Assembly (NCBI GenBank): GCA_016764475.1
Contig: JAESRV010000003.1
Span: 1 to 42,476, forward strand
Origin: Amylibacter sp.
GTDB lineage: Bacteria; Pseudomonadota; Alphaproteobacteria; Rhodobacterales; Rhodobacteraceae
DNA length: 42,476 nucleotides
Reading direction: 5' to 3'
Part shown: piece after piece, positions 1 to 9,210 of the stretch
Numbering within the stretch: position 1 is the stretch's first letter
Layout: each line of letters opens with the position of its first letter
Translations under genes and position numbers: made by a program
The notes under the pieces: model-generated
Seen by the model: the letters and a program-made list of their open reading frames with translations, nothing else
Databases searched by the model: none
What the model was told of the DNA's origin: nothing

Positions 1-2
1 TT

Positions 3-893
3 GGTTGGCTTTTTGATCAATATCAACAATCCCCAGAATTTCAAAACCTTGCCAAATCCACCAAGAAAGAGCGGTTTTTAATCTTTGGGCGAATTTGCAG
101 GGCATATGGGAAGTTGTATATTCATGACCTTACACCACTGGATTTTTATGCACTCCGGGATGGCCAATCCGACACGCCCACAATGGCAAACAAATTCATT
201 CGGTGCTGCAAGTACGCCTTTAAATGGGGCATACAGCGCACGCTGATAGTCAACGATCCTGTTTGTAATGTCGAATACATTAGATTTGATACAGATGGCT
301 TTGCTCAATGGACAACAGAAGATGTTCTTCTTTACGTAAAAAAATACCCCATTGGCACAAAGCAATTTCTAGCATTCATTATTGCGGCCACCATAAACGG
401 CAGACGTGCAGACATTGTTCGGATTGGGCCACAGCATCAAAATGGGAACAAAATTCAATACACCCAAGATAAGCGGAAAAGCAAAATCGATGTAGAGTTT
501 TCCCCATTTCTTCAAGCCGCAATTGAAGCTACACCTACGGGCAATTTCACATATATTATCCGTGATGACGGTAAACCCTACAGCAAAGAGGGGTTTGGCA
601 ATATGTTCAAACGCTGGCTGGTTGCCGCTGGAATAGACGTTAAAGGGAAAAATACGCACGGCATCAGGAAAGCATTTGCATCATGGTGCTCCGAATATGG
701 TGTTACCGATGAGCAGTTAATGGCTGGCTTTGGCTGGCGTGATCGCAAGCAGGTGACGACCTATACAAAAGGCGCAAACAGATCAAAGCTTTCAGAGCCA
801 ATTTCAGAGGCCATACACGATAAATTGTCTCACCTTCTCGGAACTGAGACAATTTCACAGGCCCAAGTCATTGATATTAAACATAGAAAGTGA
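3..893 (+). CDS. Tyrosine-type site-specific recombinase/integrase (5'-truncated by window edge)
   Basis: Frame 3 is open from the window edge through the listed ORF (114..893). C-terminal recombinase-like motifs GKNTHGIRKAFASWCSEYG (H-x-x-R) and late Tyr in RKQVTTYTKGANR. Ends 5 nt before tRNA-Tyr. Confidence 0.85.
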   Translation, partial: GWLFDQYQQSPEFQNLAKSTKKERFLIFGRICRAYGKLYIHDLTPLDFYALRDGQSDTPTMANKFIRCCKYAFKWGIQRTLIVNDPVCNVEYIRFDTDGFAQWTTEDVLLYVKKYPIGTKQFLAFIIAATINGRRADIVRIGPQHQNGNKIQYTQDKRKSKIDVEFSPFLQAAIEATPTGNFTYIIRDDGKPYSKEGFGNMFKRWLVAAGIDVKGKNTHGIRKAFASWCSEYGVTDEQLMAGFGWRDRKQVTTYTKGANRSKLSEPISEAIHDKLSHLLGTETISQAQVIDIKHRK

Positions 894-898
894 GGTGG

Positions 899-982
899 TG
901 GTGGGCGACCCTGGAATCGAACCAGGCGTGGGTCACCCCGGGGGAGTTACAGTCCCCTGCCGCACCTTGCAGCCCGTCGCCC
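899..982 (-). tRNA. tRNA-Tyr (GTA anticodon), CCA encoded
   Basis: Reverse complement GGGCGAC...GGGGACTGTAACTCCCC...TGGTTCGATTCCA...GTCGCCC-ACCA: 7-bp acceptor stem, CTGTAAC anticodon loop, long class II variable arm, T-loop GGTTCGATTCC. Confidence 0.95.
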
Positions 983-1109
983 TTAAAGCCGTTATAAACG
1001 TCTTAAGTCGGGCCTGATTAGTCGTGTGAACCGCTATCGTCAACACAAAAAAGCTTGTTGTGGCCAGATGATCGTGTCAAATGTGCAGCGACTTCAGAAA
1101 GTAAGGTAA

Positions 1110-1913
1110 ATGGCACCTAGAAAAGACAAAAAACCCGTATGGGTCGTGGATAAAGAGCGCAACAGGCGTGCAAGTGCGGCGGAAACCGTTTGGTTGTTCG
1201 GCATTCACGCGGTGCGTGATGCGCTTTTGAACCCCGGTCGGCAAAAATTGCGGCTGGTGGTAACCAAAAACGCATCCGATAAACTGGCAGACGCCATTAC
1301 CAAATCAGGTATGAAACCCGAGGTGCAAGAGCCCCGCCGTTTCAATGTACCGATTGACGCGCAATCGGTACACCAAGGTGCCGCTTTGGAAGTGAAGCCG
1401 CTGGATTGGGGCAATCTGTCAGAACAATGCGCCCCGCGCGGCGAACGGTCTGTGGTGATTGTGCTCGACCGTGTCACCGACCCACATAATGTGGGCGCGA
1501 TTTTGCGCTCAGCCGAGGTGTTCGGTGCGCGTGCCGTGATCGCCACTTTGCGCAATTCCGCACCTGAAACAGGGGCCTTGGCCAAAACCGCCAGTGGCGC
1601 GTTGGAACGCCAGCCCTATTTACGGGTGCAAAATCTGGTAAAAACCCTGAAAACCCTGTCAGACATGGGCTATCGGCTGATCGCACTGGATGGCGAGGCG
1701 GATATTGATCTGCAAGACACGCTGGATGTGGAACCCAATTCCCCCACTGCCCTAGTGCTGGGGGCAGAAGGCCCCGGCCTGCGCCCTTCCACCAAGGAAG
1801 CTTGTGATGTGATTGCCAAAATCCCGTTCCAGCGCAGTTTCGGCTCTTTGAACGTGTCCAATGCCGCAGCCGTGTCTTTATACGCATTGTCACAAACCAA
1901 AGCGGATAAGTGA
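1110..1913 (+). CDS. rlmB: 23S rRNA (guanosine(2251)-2'-O)-methyltransferase RlmB (SpoU/TrmH family)
   Basis: SPOUT motifs VLDRVTDPHNVGAILRSAEVFGA, LVLGAEGPGLR, FGSLNVSNAAAVSLY. Confidence 0.93.
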   Translation: MAPRKDKKPVWVVDKERNRRASAAETVWLFGIHAVRDALLNPGRQKLRLVVTKNASDKLADAITKSGMKPEVQEPRRFNVPIDAQSVHQGAALEVKPLDWGNLSEQCAPRGERSVVIVLDRVTDPHNVGAILRSAEVFGARAVIATLRNSAPETGALAKTASGALERQPYLRVQNLVKTLKTLSDMGYRLIALDGEADIDLQDTLDVEPNSPTALVLGAEGPGLRPSTKEACDVIAKIPFQRSFGSLNVSNAAAVSLYALSQTKADK

Positions 1914-1988
1914 CAGTATCTCACATTTTTGCGATGGGGCTTCTTTTTTAAGCTTTTGATGTTATCTTCCTACCAAAGGAGCCCTGAA

Positions 1989-2438
1989 ATGCATTTCACC
2001 CGCCGCACCGCCCTTGCGCTGTTTGCAACCGCTGCCATTGCAACCCCCGCATTGGCCAAGCAAGCGGCAATATACACCAGAAACGGCTTGGCCGTTGGCG
2101 GTTATGATCCCGTTGCATATTTCACTGAAAGCAAGCCGCGCAAAGGCTCGGCCAAACATTCTTTGAAATGGCGCGGTGCCACGTGGCAGTTCAAGTCTGC
2201 TGAAAATATGGCACTCTTTGAAACAGACCCTGAAAAATACGCCCCGCAATATGGCGGTTATTGCGCCTATGCCATGGCCAGCGGTGATTTTGTCTCTACC
2301 AGCCCCAAGGCTTGGGATATCTATAACGGCAAATTGTATCTGAATTACAATTCCATCATCTGGGCCGTGTGGAACCGTGATAAAAACGGTTATGTGACAC
2401 GCGCTGATAAACGCTTTCCGGCCAACCTTAATTACTAA
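1989..2438 (+). CDS. YHS domain-containing protein with twin-arginine-like signal peptide
   Basis: MHFTRRTALALFATAAIATPALA signal; VGGYDPVAYFTESKPRKGSAKHSLKWRGATWQFKSAENMALFETDPEKYAPQYGGYCAYAMA is YHS-like. Start placed at the ATG at 1989 rather than 1929. Confidence 0.85.
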   Translation: MHFTRRTALALFATAAIATPALAKQAAIYTRNGLAVGGYDPVAYFTESKPRKGSAKHSLKWRGATWQFKSAENMALFETDPEKYAPQYGGYCAYAMASGDFVSTSPKAWDIYNGKLYLNYNSIIWAVWNRDKNGYVTRADKRFPANLNY

Positions 2439-2527
2439 AGCCTTGAAATAATGGCATTCGTTACTACCTGATGACGAAAGCAAAGAATGGAACTCTTTGT
2501 TTCAATACTGTCCCTCGTTCCACAACT

Positions 2528-2558
2528 GCGCCCAAAGGCATTCTTTGGGCGCTTTTTT
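2528..2558 (+). terminator. Rho-independent terminator
   Basis: GCGCCCAAAG-gcatt-CTTTGGGCGC followed by TTTTTT: perfect 10-bp stem plus U-tract. Confidence 0.85.
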
Positions 2559-2850
2559 ATCACCCTTATTTCAAAGCAAAAACAATCGTTACTGTCGCCC
2601 GTAACCCCATTTCGCCAGCCGCAACGGGTACTCCATCCGCTTCCATTCGCGCCATCGCACGCGGTTGCGGATTACTGCCGTTTTCCGGAATACTGATGAT
2701 CTGCCCAATTCAACACCCGCCGCCTGCGCATAATCTATCCTTTTTACCTATATCTCTTCTAACTGCACTCAAAAAAGTCTACATTCAAGCATAGTGAATA
2801 AGAAAGTAGCGATGGCTTACAAAATATTGTACACACTCAACTACAGGTAA

Positions 2851-3597
2851 ATGCACGAAAGCATCATGAATACAGAACCCGAAACATTCGCAGTGGATTT
2901 GTCAAATGACGGCATTTTCCTATGGCACCGTAAACTTGGCCAAAAGTGGGAGTTTCTGGGCAGCGTCCCTTTGGATTCGGGTAACCTGCGACAGCAGTTG
3001 GAAAATCTGAAAACGATTGCCGAAGCGATCAACGCACCGTCCCATGATGCGGTTGTGCGCATACCGACAAGCGAAGTGCATACCCTGACTGTAACCAATG
3101 ATCCAAAATCGGATACCAGCTGGGAACAGCGCATCGTTTCAGCCTTGGAAACGGCGGCAAAGGCCCCGATTAAAACCCTGGCGTTTGATATTGATCGCGG
3201 TGATGGAACATCGGACATCAGTGTCGCGTGGACACAAATAGCCGTGATAGAACAGGCCGAAACATTTGTGCATCTTATCGGATTCACCCCCACCCGCTAT
3301 ACCACGGACGTCAACGCAGCTGATTTTCCGCGAAACCCTAACTTTAAAATCACCAAGCCGGTTGAAAATACTGTGATCCCTGACACAGCGCAAAATGGTC
3401 TGGCTTCAGAACCCGCACCTGTTGCCGCTATTATCGAGCTGGAAACCGAGATCGAAGCAACCACGCCTAAAGACGTAAAACCCGTTAAAAGCGGTTTTGA
3501 TTTCTTCTGGTTTATTGCCCTGACCCTGATCCTGACCTTGATCATTGCGGCTATTCTTTACTGGCCGGGGTTCAAGCAATACTGGCCGAATGCTTAG
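2851..3597 (+). CDS. Membrane protein with GspL/PilM-like cytoplasmic N-terminal domain and single C-terminal TM helix
   Basis: N-terminus FAVDLSNDGIFLWHRKLGQKWEFLG parallels the next gene; TM segment FFWFIALTLILTLIIAAILYW near the C-terminus. Confidence 0.65.
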   Translation: MHESIMNTEPETFAVDLSNDGIFLWHRKLGQKWEFLGSVPLDSGNLRQQLENLKTIAEAINAPSHDAVVRIPTSEVHTLTVTNDPKSDTSWEQRIVSALETAAKAPIKTLAFDIDRGDGTSDISVAWTQIAVIEQAETFVHLIGFTPTRYTTDVNAADFPRNPNFKITKPVENTVIPDTAQNGLASEPAPVAAIIELETEIEATTPKDVKPVKSGFDFFWFIALTLILTLIIAAILYWPGFKQYWPNA

Positions 3598-3758
3598 CGC
3601 GTAGACCGATAAATCACTGAAAATCACTAAAGATCAGCTATTTTTTGCTGCTCGGTGGAATTCATCTGCGAATAGCTTTGAAAAAAGTAAAACAATCTTA
3701 TAGTTAAGGTATTATGACTGGGTACGCATGCCCAAAACCTAAGGCTTAACACCACCTG

Positions 3759-5930
3759 ATGACGACATCTGAAACCAAATTTGCAGTCGACCTATCCAAC
3801 GATGGCATGTCATTGTGGCATCGCGATGGCGCGCAAACGTGGAAATTGGTTGGAAAAGTCGCCCTGAATGCTGAAGATTTTTCAGGCGATATCGAAAAAC
3901 TGAAATCAAGCCTGCCCCCCAGTACGGATGGCAAGTTTATAGCACAAGTGCGCATTCCCAATTCAGAGGTTTTTACCTCCGACATCAATCTTGGTGGGGT
4001 AACGAACGCTAAAATTACCCCGACCGTCAGTGCGTTTCTGGCCCGAAACACACCATATGCAGCCGACGACCTTATATTTGATCTGGTAAACAATGCCAGC
4101 GAAGATACCGCTTATATCGCGGCTATCGCGAAAGATACCATAGCTGAAGCCCGTGAATTTATCACAGGCTACGGGTTTGAAGTCGCCTATTATACGACAA
4201 AACTTAGCAAAAAGGCTTTCCCCCGAAACCCGCGATTTTATGATTTAGACAACCCCGTTGCGGTTGCAAAAGAAACCCCAGCAGTCACGGCCCCCGAAAA
4301 ACCGGCACCCATAGAAGTACCGCCCCCCCCTACAAGGGCCACATCAACACCACAGGGTGAAAAACCTCTGGTAGCCGTGGAAAAAACCGATTTAAGCGGT
4401 TTCGAAACCATCCGCAAAAAAAGCAACGTGGCCCCGGATAAACAGGCCCTGACAGCAAAACCGCCGACACCGATAACACTGCCGCAAACACCACGGCGCA
4501 TTTCTATTGAAATGCCAATACAAACAAAACCCGCCCCCGTAGAAAAAGCCGCCCGGGTGATTGCGCCGATTAAAATGCCGCAAAGCAAAACCATCCCAAC
4601 CGATATGCGCGGCGTGTTCAAACCACGTTATATTCTGGCATTGATCGCCATTATTTTGCTGGGGCTGTTATACTGGCTCTATAGCTTTCTAATTGATGGC
4701 AAAGAAGAAATAACACAGCTGCAACAAATCTCCGACACGCCACCCCTGATCATTGCAACACCACAATCAATGGCGCAAAAAACATCGCTAGATGATGCCC
4801 CTTCACTCAAAGCCAAGCTGGCAACAGCTGCGTCTAATGAGCCCAATATGGCTACAACTTTAGTGCTTGGCTCGCCCGCCCCCATTAATACGGGTGAAAA
4901 TACCACACAGTTTGCGATCGCAAAAAACCCAACAAAACAGCCAGAGCCGACAACAGATACCGCCCTTGCCGGGCAAGAACAGGCGCAAACACCGGAAACT
5001 CTGCCTGCGATACCCCCAAAGCCAGCGGCCACGGCCTTGGCCCCCCCGCCTTCAGAAGAAGGGACGGTTGTTGCACAGCTTGTTCCCACCAAAAACGGAA
5101 CACCGGGTCCTGAAGGCATTACTTTATTCTTGGGCCAACCGGAATTTCAGCCCCCCTTGCGCGAACAACTGAAAATATCGCAAGATCCTTTAAAAGACAT
5201 CCTGCCAAAAATGCGCAGTAAAGAGTTTGAAGAGCTAAATAAATCCGAGGCCCCGCCAACACCTAATACCGAAATAACGCCGGAACCGGTTACAACAAGT
5301 GTAGCCGAGGCCACGCAACCGGCGGCGCAGACTGCACCGGACATACTGGCACTGGCTGATCCTGCCTTGAAAAGCAAACTGCCAAGGCCGCGCCCGTCTT
5401 CCATTGCACGCACAGCCAAAGATTTGAAAAATTCGTTAGTGGCGCGGGCTGACCCTGCACTTGCAAGCTCAAAGCCCAAACGACGTCCGGCTGATTTAAG
5501 CGTACCTGTCGTGCGCATTGATCCGGCGGACATTGAAATTGCTATAAAACAAGCCGTTGCTGACACCGCCCGCCCGCCCGCGCGGCCCCGCAGTTTAAGT
5601 AAAACAGTAAAAAGGGCCAAAGCAAACGTCAAAACGGCCTCGCTTACATCTTCACCAGCAACAGGCACATCCAGGGCCAGCAGCCCGTCACCCGTAAACA
5701 TTCAAAAAGAAGCCACTGAAAATGCGCGCTTCAACAAAAGACGCATATCCCTTGTCGGCGTATATGGCACCCCTGCCAAACGCCGCGCATTGGTACGCAT
5801 GCCAAGCGGGCGTTACCTTAAGGTCGAACAAGGGCAAAAGTTCAGCGGGTGGAAGGTTTCAGCCATCGGCGAAAGCACGGTTCGGATTACCAAAGGCAGC
5901 CGTAACCAAGTGCTTAGAATGCCTAAATAA
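3759..5930 (+). CDS. Single-pass membrane protein: GspL/PilM-like N-terminus, TM helix, Pro/Ala-rich linker, GspC/PilP-like C-terminal domain
   Basis: FAVDLSNDGMSLWHRDGAQTWKLVG N-terminus; TM YILALIAIILLGLLYWLYSFLI; C-terminus LVGVYGTPAKRRALVRMPSGRYLKVEQGQKFSGWKVSAIGESTVRITKGSRNQVLRMPK resembles PilP/GspC HR domains. Confidence 0.7.
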   Translation: MTTSETKFAVDLSNDGMSLWHRDGAQTWKLVGKVALNAEDFSGDIEKLKSSLPPSTDGKFIAQVRIPNSEVFTSDINLGGVTNAKITPTVSAFLARNTPYAADDLIFDLVNNASEDTAYIAAIAKDTIAEAREFITGYGFEVAYYTTKLSKKAFPRNPRFYDLDNPVAVAKETPAVTAPEKPAPIEVPPPPTRATSTPQGEKPLVAVEKTDLSGFETIRKKSNVAPDKQALTAKPPTPITLPQTPRRISIEMPIQTKPAPVEKAARVIAPIKMPQSKTIPTDMRGVFKPRYILALIAIILLGLLYWLYSFLIDGKEEITQLQQISDTPPLIIATPQSMAQKTSLDDAPSLKAKLATAASNEPNMATTLVLGSPAPINTGENTTQFAIAKNPTKQPEPTTDTALAGQEQAQTPETLPAIPPKPAATALAPPPSEEGTVVAQLVPTKNGTPGPEGITLFLGQPEFQPPLREQLKISQDPLKDILPKMRSKEFEELNKSEAPPTPNTEITPEPVTTSVAEATQPAAQTAPDILALADPALKSKLPRPRPSSIARTAKDLKNSLVARADPALASSKPKRRPADLSVPVVRIDPADIEIAIKQAVADTARPPARPRSLSKTVKRAKANVKTASLTSSPATGTSRASSPSPVNIQKEATENARFNKRRISLVGVYGTPAKRRALVRMPSGRYLKVEQGQKFSGWKVSAIGESTVRITKGSRNQVLRMPK

Positions 5931-5931
5931 A

Positions 5932-7314
5932 TTACAGCAACAACATCGCAGCAAAGCCCAAAAAGGCAAAAAACCCGACAATATCAGTCACAGTTGTCAC
6001 AAAAGCACCAGATGCAAGGGCGGGGTCAATGCCCACTTTATCCAGACCCATCGGGATCAAAACCCCCGCCAGCCCAGCCACCACCATATTGCCGACCATG
6101 GCCACGCCCAACACCACACCCAACATCGGCGAGCCGTACCAGTAATAGCCCACAAGCCCGATAATCAGCGCAAAAATAATCCCGTTGAACAGGCCCACAA
6201 AGAATTCACGGCGAATAATCCTGATCGCATTTGCACGCGTTAAATCTTTGGTCGCCATAGCGCGCACAATCACCGTCAGGGTTTGGGTGCCGCCATTACC
6301 CCCCATAGAGGCCACGATCGGCATCAACACCGCCAAGGCCACAATGGCCTCAATCGTTGTCGCAAATTGCGCGATCACAACCGAAGCCAGAATGGACGTC
6401 ACCAGATTGACCGCCAGCCAGGGAAACCGCCGCCCTGTTGTCGACAATATACTGTCAATCAGGCTTTCATCGCCCACACCGGCCAGCCGTTTGATATCTT
6501 CTTCGGCATTATCATCCAGAACTTCCATCGCGTCATCCATGGTGATGACGCCTACCAGACGGTTATCCGCATCCACAACGGGGGCGGAAATCATGTTGTA
6601 TTGGTTGAACGCATAAGCCACATCTTCTTGCGATTGCAGCACCGGGATGGTGCGAAATTCTTCATCCATAATGTCTGTCATCATGGTTTTGCGCGGGCTG
6701 GAAAGCAGGCTGAACAAGGGCACTTTCCCCACCGGGGTCAATCTGGGGTCAACCATCACCACATCGTAAAACTGATCCGGTAAATCGCCTTCTTTGCGCA
6801 GATAATCAATCGTCTGGCCCACGTTCCAGTGGGTCGGGGCCATCACCAGTTCGCGCTGCATCAAACGCCCTGCGGAATCTTCGGGGTAAAGCAGGGCCTG
6901 TTCAACCGCGACACGGTCAGACATGTCCAGCGCGTCTAGAATACGTTCCTGTTGCGGCTCTTCCAGATCTTCGATCAGGTCAACAACATCGTCCGTGTCC
7001 AAATCTTTAATGGCTTCGGAAACCACCTCGTCGGACAGTTCTTCAAAGACACCTTCCAGCAGACCTTCATCTATTTCCGCCAGAACCTCGCCATCGAAAC
7101 CTTTACCCCAAAGGGCGATAAACGCACGGCGTTCCTTGACATTTATCTGCTCAAAAAGGTCAGCAATATCAGCCGCATGAAAGGGTTCAAGCAATTCAAC
7201 CAAATGGTCCCGATCAGCGGTTTTAACACTGTGTAAAACCGCTTCAACAAGGGCTGCATCTATCTCATAAGCGTGCTCGGATTGCTCATTTTCAGTAAGT
7301 GCTACATCTGACAT
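5932..7314 (-). CDS. mgtE: Magnesium transporter MgtE
   Basis: MgtE N domain (LLEPFHAADIADLFEQI, EDSAGRLMQRE), CBS pair (TDIMDEEFRTIPVLQSQEDVAYAFNQYNMISAPVVDADNRLVGVIT), TM core (MPIVASMGGNGGTQTLTVIVRAMA). Start at MSDVALTENEQ (7314). Confidence 0.93.
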   Translation of the reverse strand: MSDVALTENEQSEHAYEIDAALVEAVLHSVKTADRDHLVELLEPFHAADIADLFEQINVKERRAFIALWGKGFDGEVLAEIDEGLLEGVFEELSDEVVSEAIKDLDTDDVVDLIEDLEEPQQERILDALDMSDRVAVEQALLYPEDSAGRLMQRELVMAPTHWNVGQTIDYLRKEGDLPDQFYDVVMVDPRLTPVGKVPLFSLLSSPRKTMMTDIMDEEFRTIPVLQSQEDVAYAFNQYNMISAPVVDADNRLVGVITMDDAMEVLDDNAEEDIKRLAGVGDESLIDSILSTTGRRFPWLAVNLVTSILASVVIAQFATTIEAIVALAVLMPIVASMGGNGGTQTLTVIVRAMATKDLTRANAIRIIRREFFVGLFNGIIFALIIGLVGYYWYGSPMLGVVLGVAMVGNMVVAGLAGVLIPMGLDKVGIDPALASGAFVTTVTDIVGFFAFLGFAAMLLL

Positions 7315-7439
7315 AAAACCACCCCTTTGAACTGTGCTTGTCGCCTTATAACAGGCCTTAGCCGCGCAACAACGCAAATTACAGTTTACGGATTACCTAA
7401 TACTGGCCTATAAAATACCAACCAGAAAAAATTGCAGCA

Positions 7440-8822
7440 ATGACAAAATCAAATCCTGAAATCAAATCCATGCATGATCTGCGCCAAGCCGCCATTGACG
7501 CCCACCATAAAGGGGCGTTGGATCAAGCCCGCGATTTTTACCGTGCTTACTTGCAAAACAACCCCAAAGATGCCGCCATTTGGTCAAACCTGGGTGCTTT
7601 ATTTCGCAAACAGAAAAACTTTGAACTGGCGGTAGCCGCCCAAGTACGTGCCTTGGAATTAGAACCGGATACCCTGGCCTTGATGAATAACGCATCCAAT
7701 GCGTTTTACGATGCAGGATATATTGATAAGTCTTTGGCATTACGCAAAAAAACCGTAAAACTAGAGCCAGAAAACCCGGATCATTATGCCAGCCTTGGCA
7801 AGTGTTATCGCGGTCTGCATCAGCTGAATGAAGCCCACAAAGCCCTGTCCAAAGGCATCAAGAAATTCCCCTATTTCGCCGAGTTACACATCCAGTTGGC
7901 ATTTGTTGAACTGGCGCAAGGTAAATACCCCGAAGGTTTCAAAAGCTTTAACTGGCGCTGGAAAGGGGATGAGCTTAGCTTACCCGATTTCACATTTCCA
8001 AAATGGGCAGGCGAAGATCTGACAGGTAAAACTGTTCTGGTCACCCCCGAACAGGGCTTTGGTGATACGGTTTTGATGGCCCGTTTTCTGCCCGCTTTGA
8101 AAAAGCTGGGCTGCACCATTAAAATGCCCATCAAGCCCCCCCTGCGACGCCTGTTTGCCACTGTGGAAAACGACGTAACATTCATCGAAACCAAGAATGA
8201 AATGAAAGACTGCGATTTTTGGGCGCCGATGATGGATTTACCGCTTTATCTGGATGCTACCATAAACACGTTGCCGGCCCCTGCAAAACTTAGCATCCCC
8301 GATGATGCGGTTACACGCGCACGCAATATCACCGCCCCTTTTAAGGATCGCTTCAAGGTGGGTGTGATGTGGTCAGGCTCGGTCACATACCGCGCCAATC
8401 ACAAACGTTCCTTCAGCCACCAGCGGTTTTTGGAACTTTGCCACATCCCTGATTTGCAAATGTTCTCACTCTACAAAGGCCCGTTGCTGGATGCCTATAA
8501 TGCAGATGGCACATCGACCATCATCATAGACGCCGCAGGCAGTGACCGCGATTTCGCCGATAGTGCCGCGCTAATGCAAGAACTTGATTTGGTGATCTCT
8601 ATGGACAGTGCCATCGTTCATGTCGCTGGTTCCTTGGGTATCAATGTCTGGAACTTACTGCATTCTGAACCCTATTGGCTATATGAACCTTTCCCTGATC
8701 ACACCCCGTGGTACCCTTCTATGCGGCTGATTACACAAGATAAACCCGGCGATTGGGATGGTGTGTTTGAACGATTGAAAACAGATATTACGGCAGAAAT
8801 ACAAAAGTGGAAGAAAAAATGA
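7440..8822 (+). CDS. TPR-repeat protein with C-terminal glycosyltransferase family 9-like domain
   Basis: N-terminal TPRs (AIWSNLGALFRKQKNFELAVAAQVRALELEPD); C-terminus KVGVMWSGSVTYRANHKRSF...DLVISMDSAIVHVAGSLGINVWNLL. Confidence 0.8.
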   Translation: MTKSNPEIKSMHDLRQAAIDAHHKGALDQARDFYRAYLQNNPKDAAIWSNLGALFRKQKNFELAVAAQVRALELEPDTLALMNNASNAFYDAGYIDKSLALRKKTVKLEPENPDHYASLGKCYRGLHQLNEAHKALSKGIKKFPYFAELHIQLAFVELAQGKYPEGFKSFNWRWKGDELSLPDFTFPKWAGEDLTGKTVLVTPEQGFGDTVLMARFLPALKKLGCTIKMPIKPPLRRLFATVENDVTFIETKNEMKDCDFWAPMMDLPLYLDATINTLPAPAKLSIPDDAVTRARNITAPFKDRFKVGVMWSGSVTYRANHKRSFSHQRFLELCHIPDLQMFSLYKGPLLDAYNADGTSTIIIDAAGSDRDFADSAALMQELDLVISMDSAIVHVAGSLGINVWNLLHSEPYWLYEPFPDHTPWYPSMRLITQDKPGDWDGVFERLKTDITAEIQKWKKK

Positions 8823-9208
8823 GCGATATTCTAACCCCGATATCCCCTGGTGAATTACTGGATAAGCTGACCATTTTACAGATCAAATCTGAAAATATTA
8901 CCGACCAAGTGAAACTGAAAAATGTAAATGTTGAACGTATGGCATTGCAAAGCGTTGTAGATGCGCACATCCCGAAAACCGAAAAACTGCAATCCCTGAC
9001 CGCGTCGCTTTTGGACATCAACAAAAAACTGTGGGCCATCGAAGATGACATTCGAGACTGTGAACGGGCGGGCGATTTCGGCGATACATTCATCCGCCTT
9101 GCCCGCTTGGTTTATGTCACAAATGACAAACGCGCAGATTTCAAAAAGCAGATCAATGTTGAAATGGGCTCAAAACTGGTAGAAGAAAAGTCTTATGCGG
9201 ATTATTAA
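8819..9208 (+). CDS. DUF6165 family protein
   Basis: MSDILTPISPGELLDKLTILQIKSENI; start ATG overlaps the stop of the preceding gene (ATGA). Confidence 0.75.
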   Translation: MSDILTPISPGELLDKLTILQIKSENITDQVKLKNVNVERMALQSVVDAHIPKTEKLQSLTASLLDINKKLWAIEDDIRDCERAGDFGDTFIRLARLVYVTNDKRADFKKQINVEMGSKLVEEKSYADY

Positions 9209-9210
9209 AT

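Noticed and set aside
2471-2794. 107-aa and 69-aa overlapping ORFs after the YHS gene
   Set aside because: They run through a perfect Rho-independent terminator and lack recognisable motifs; likely non-coding.
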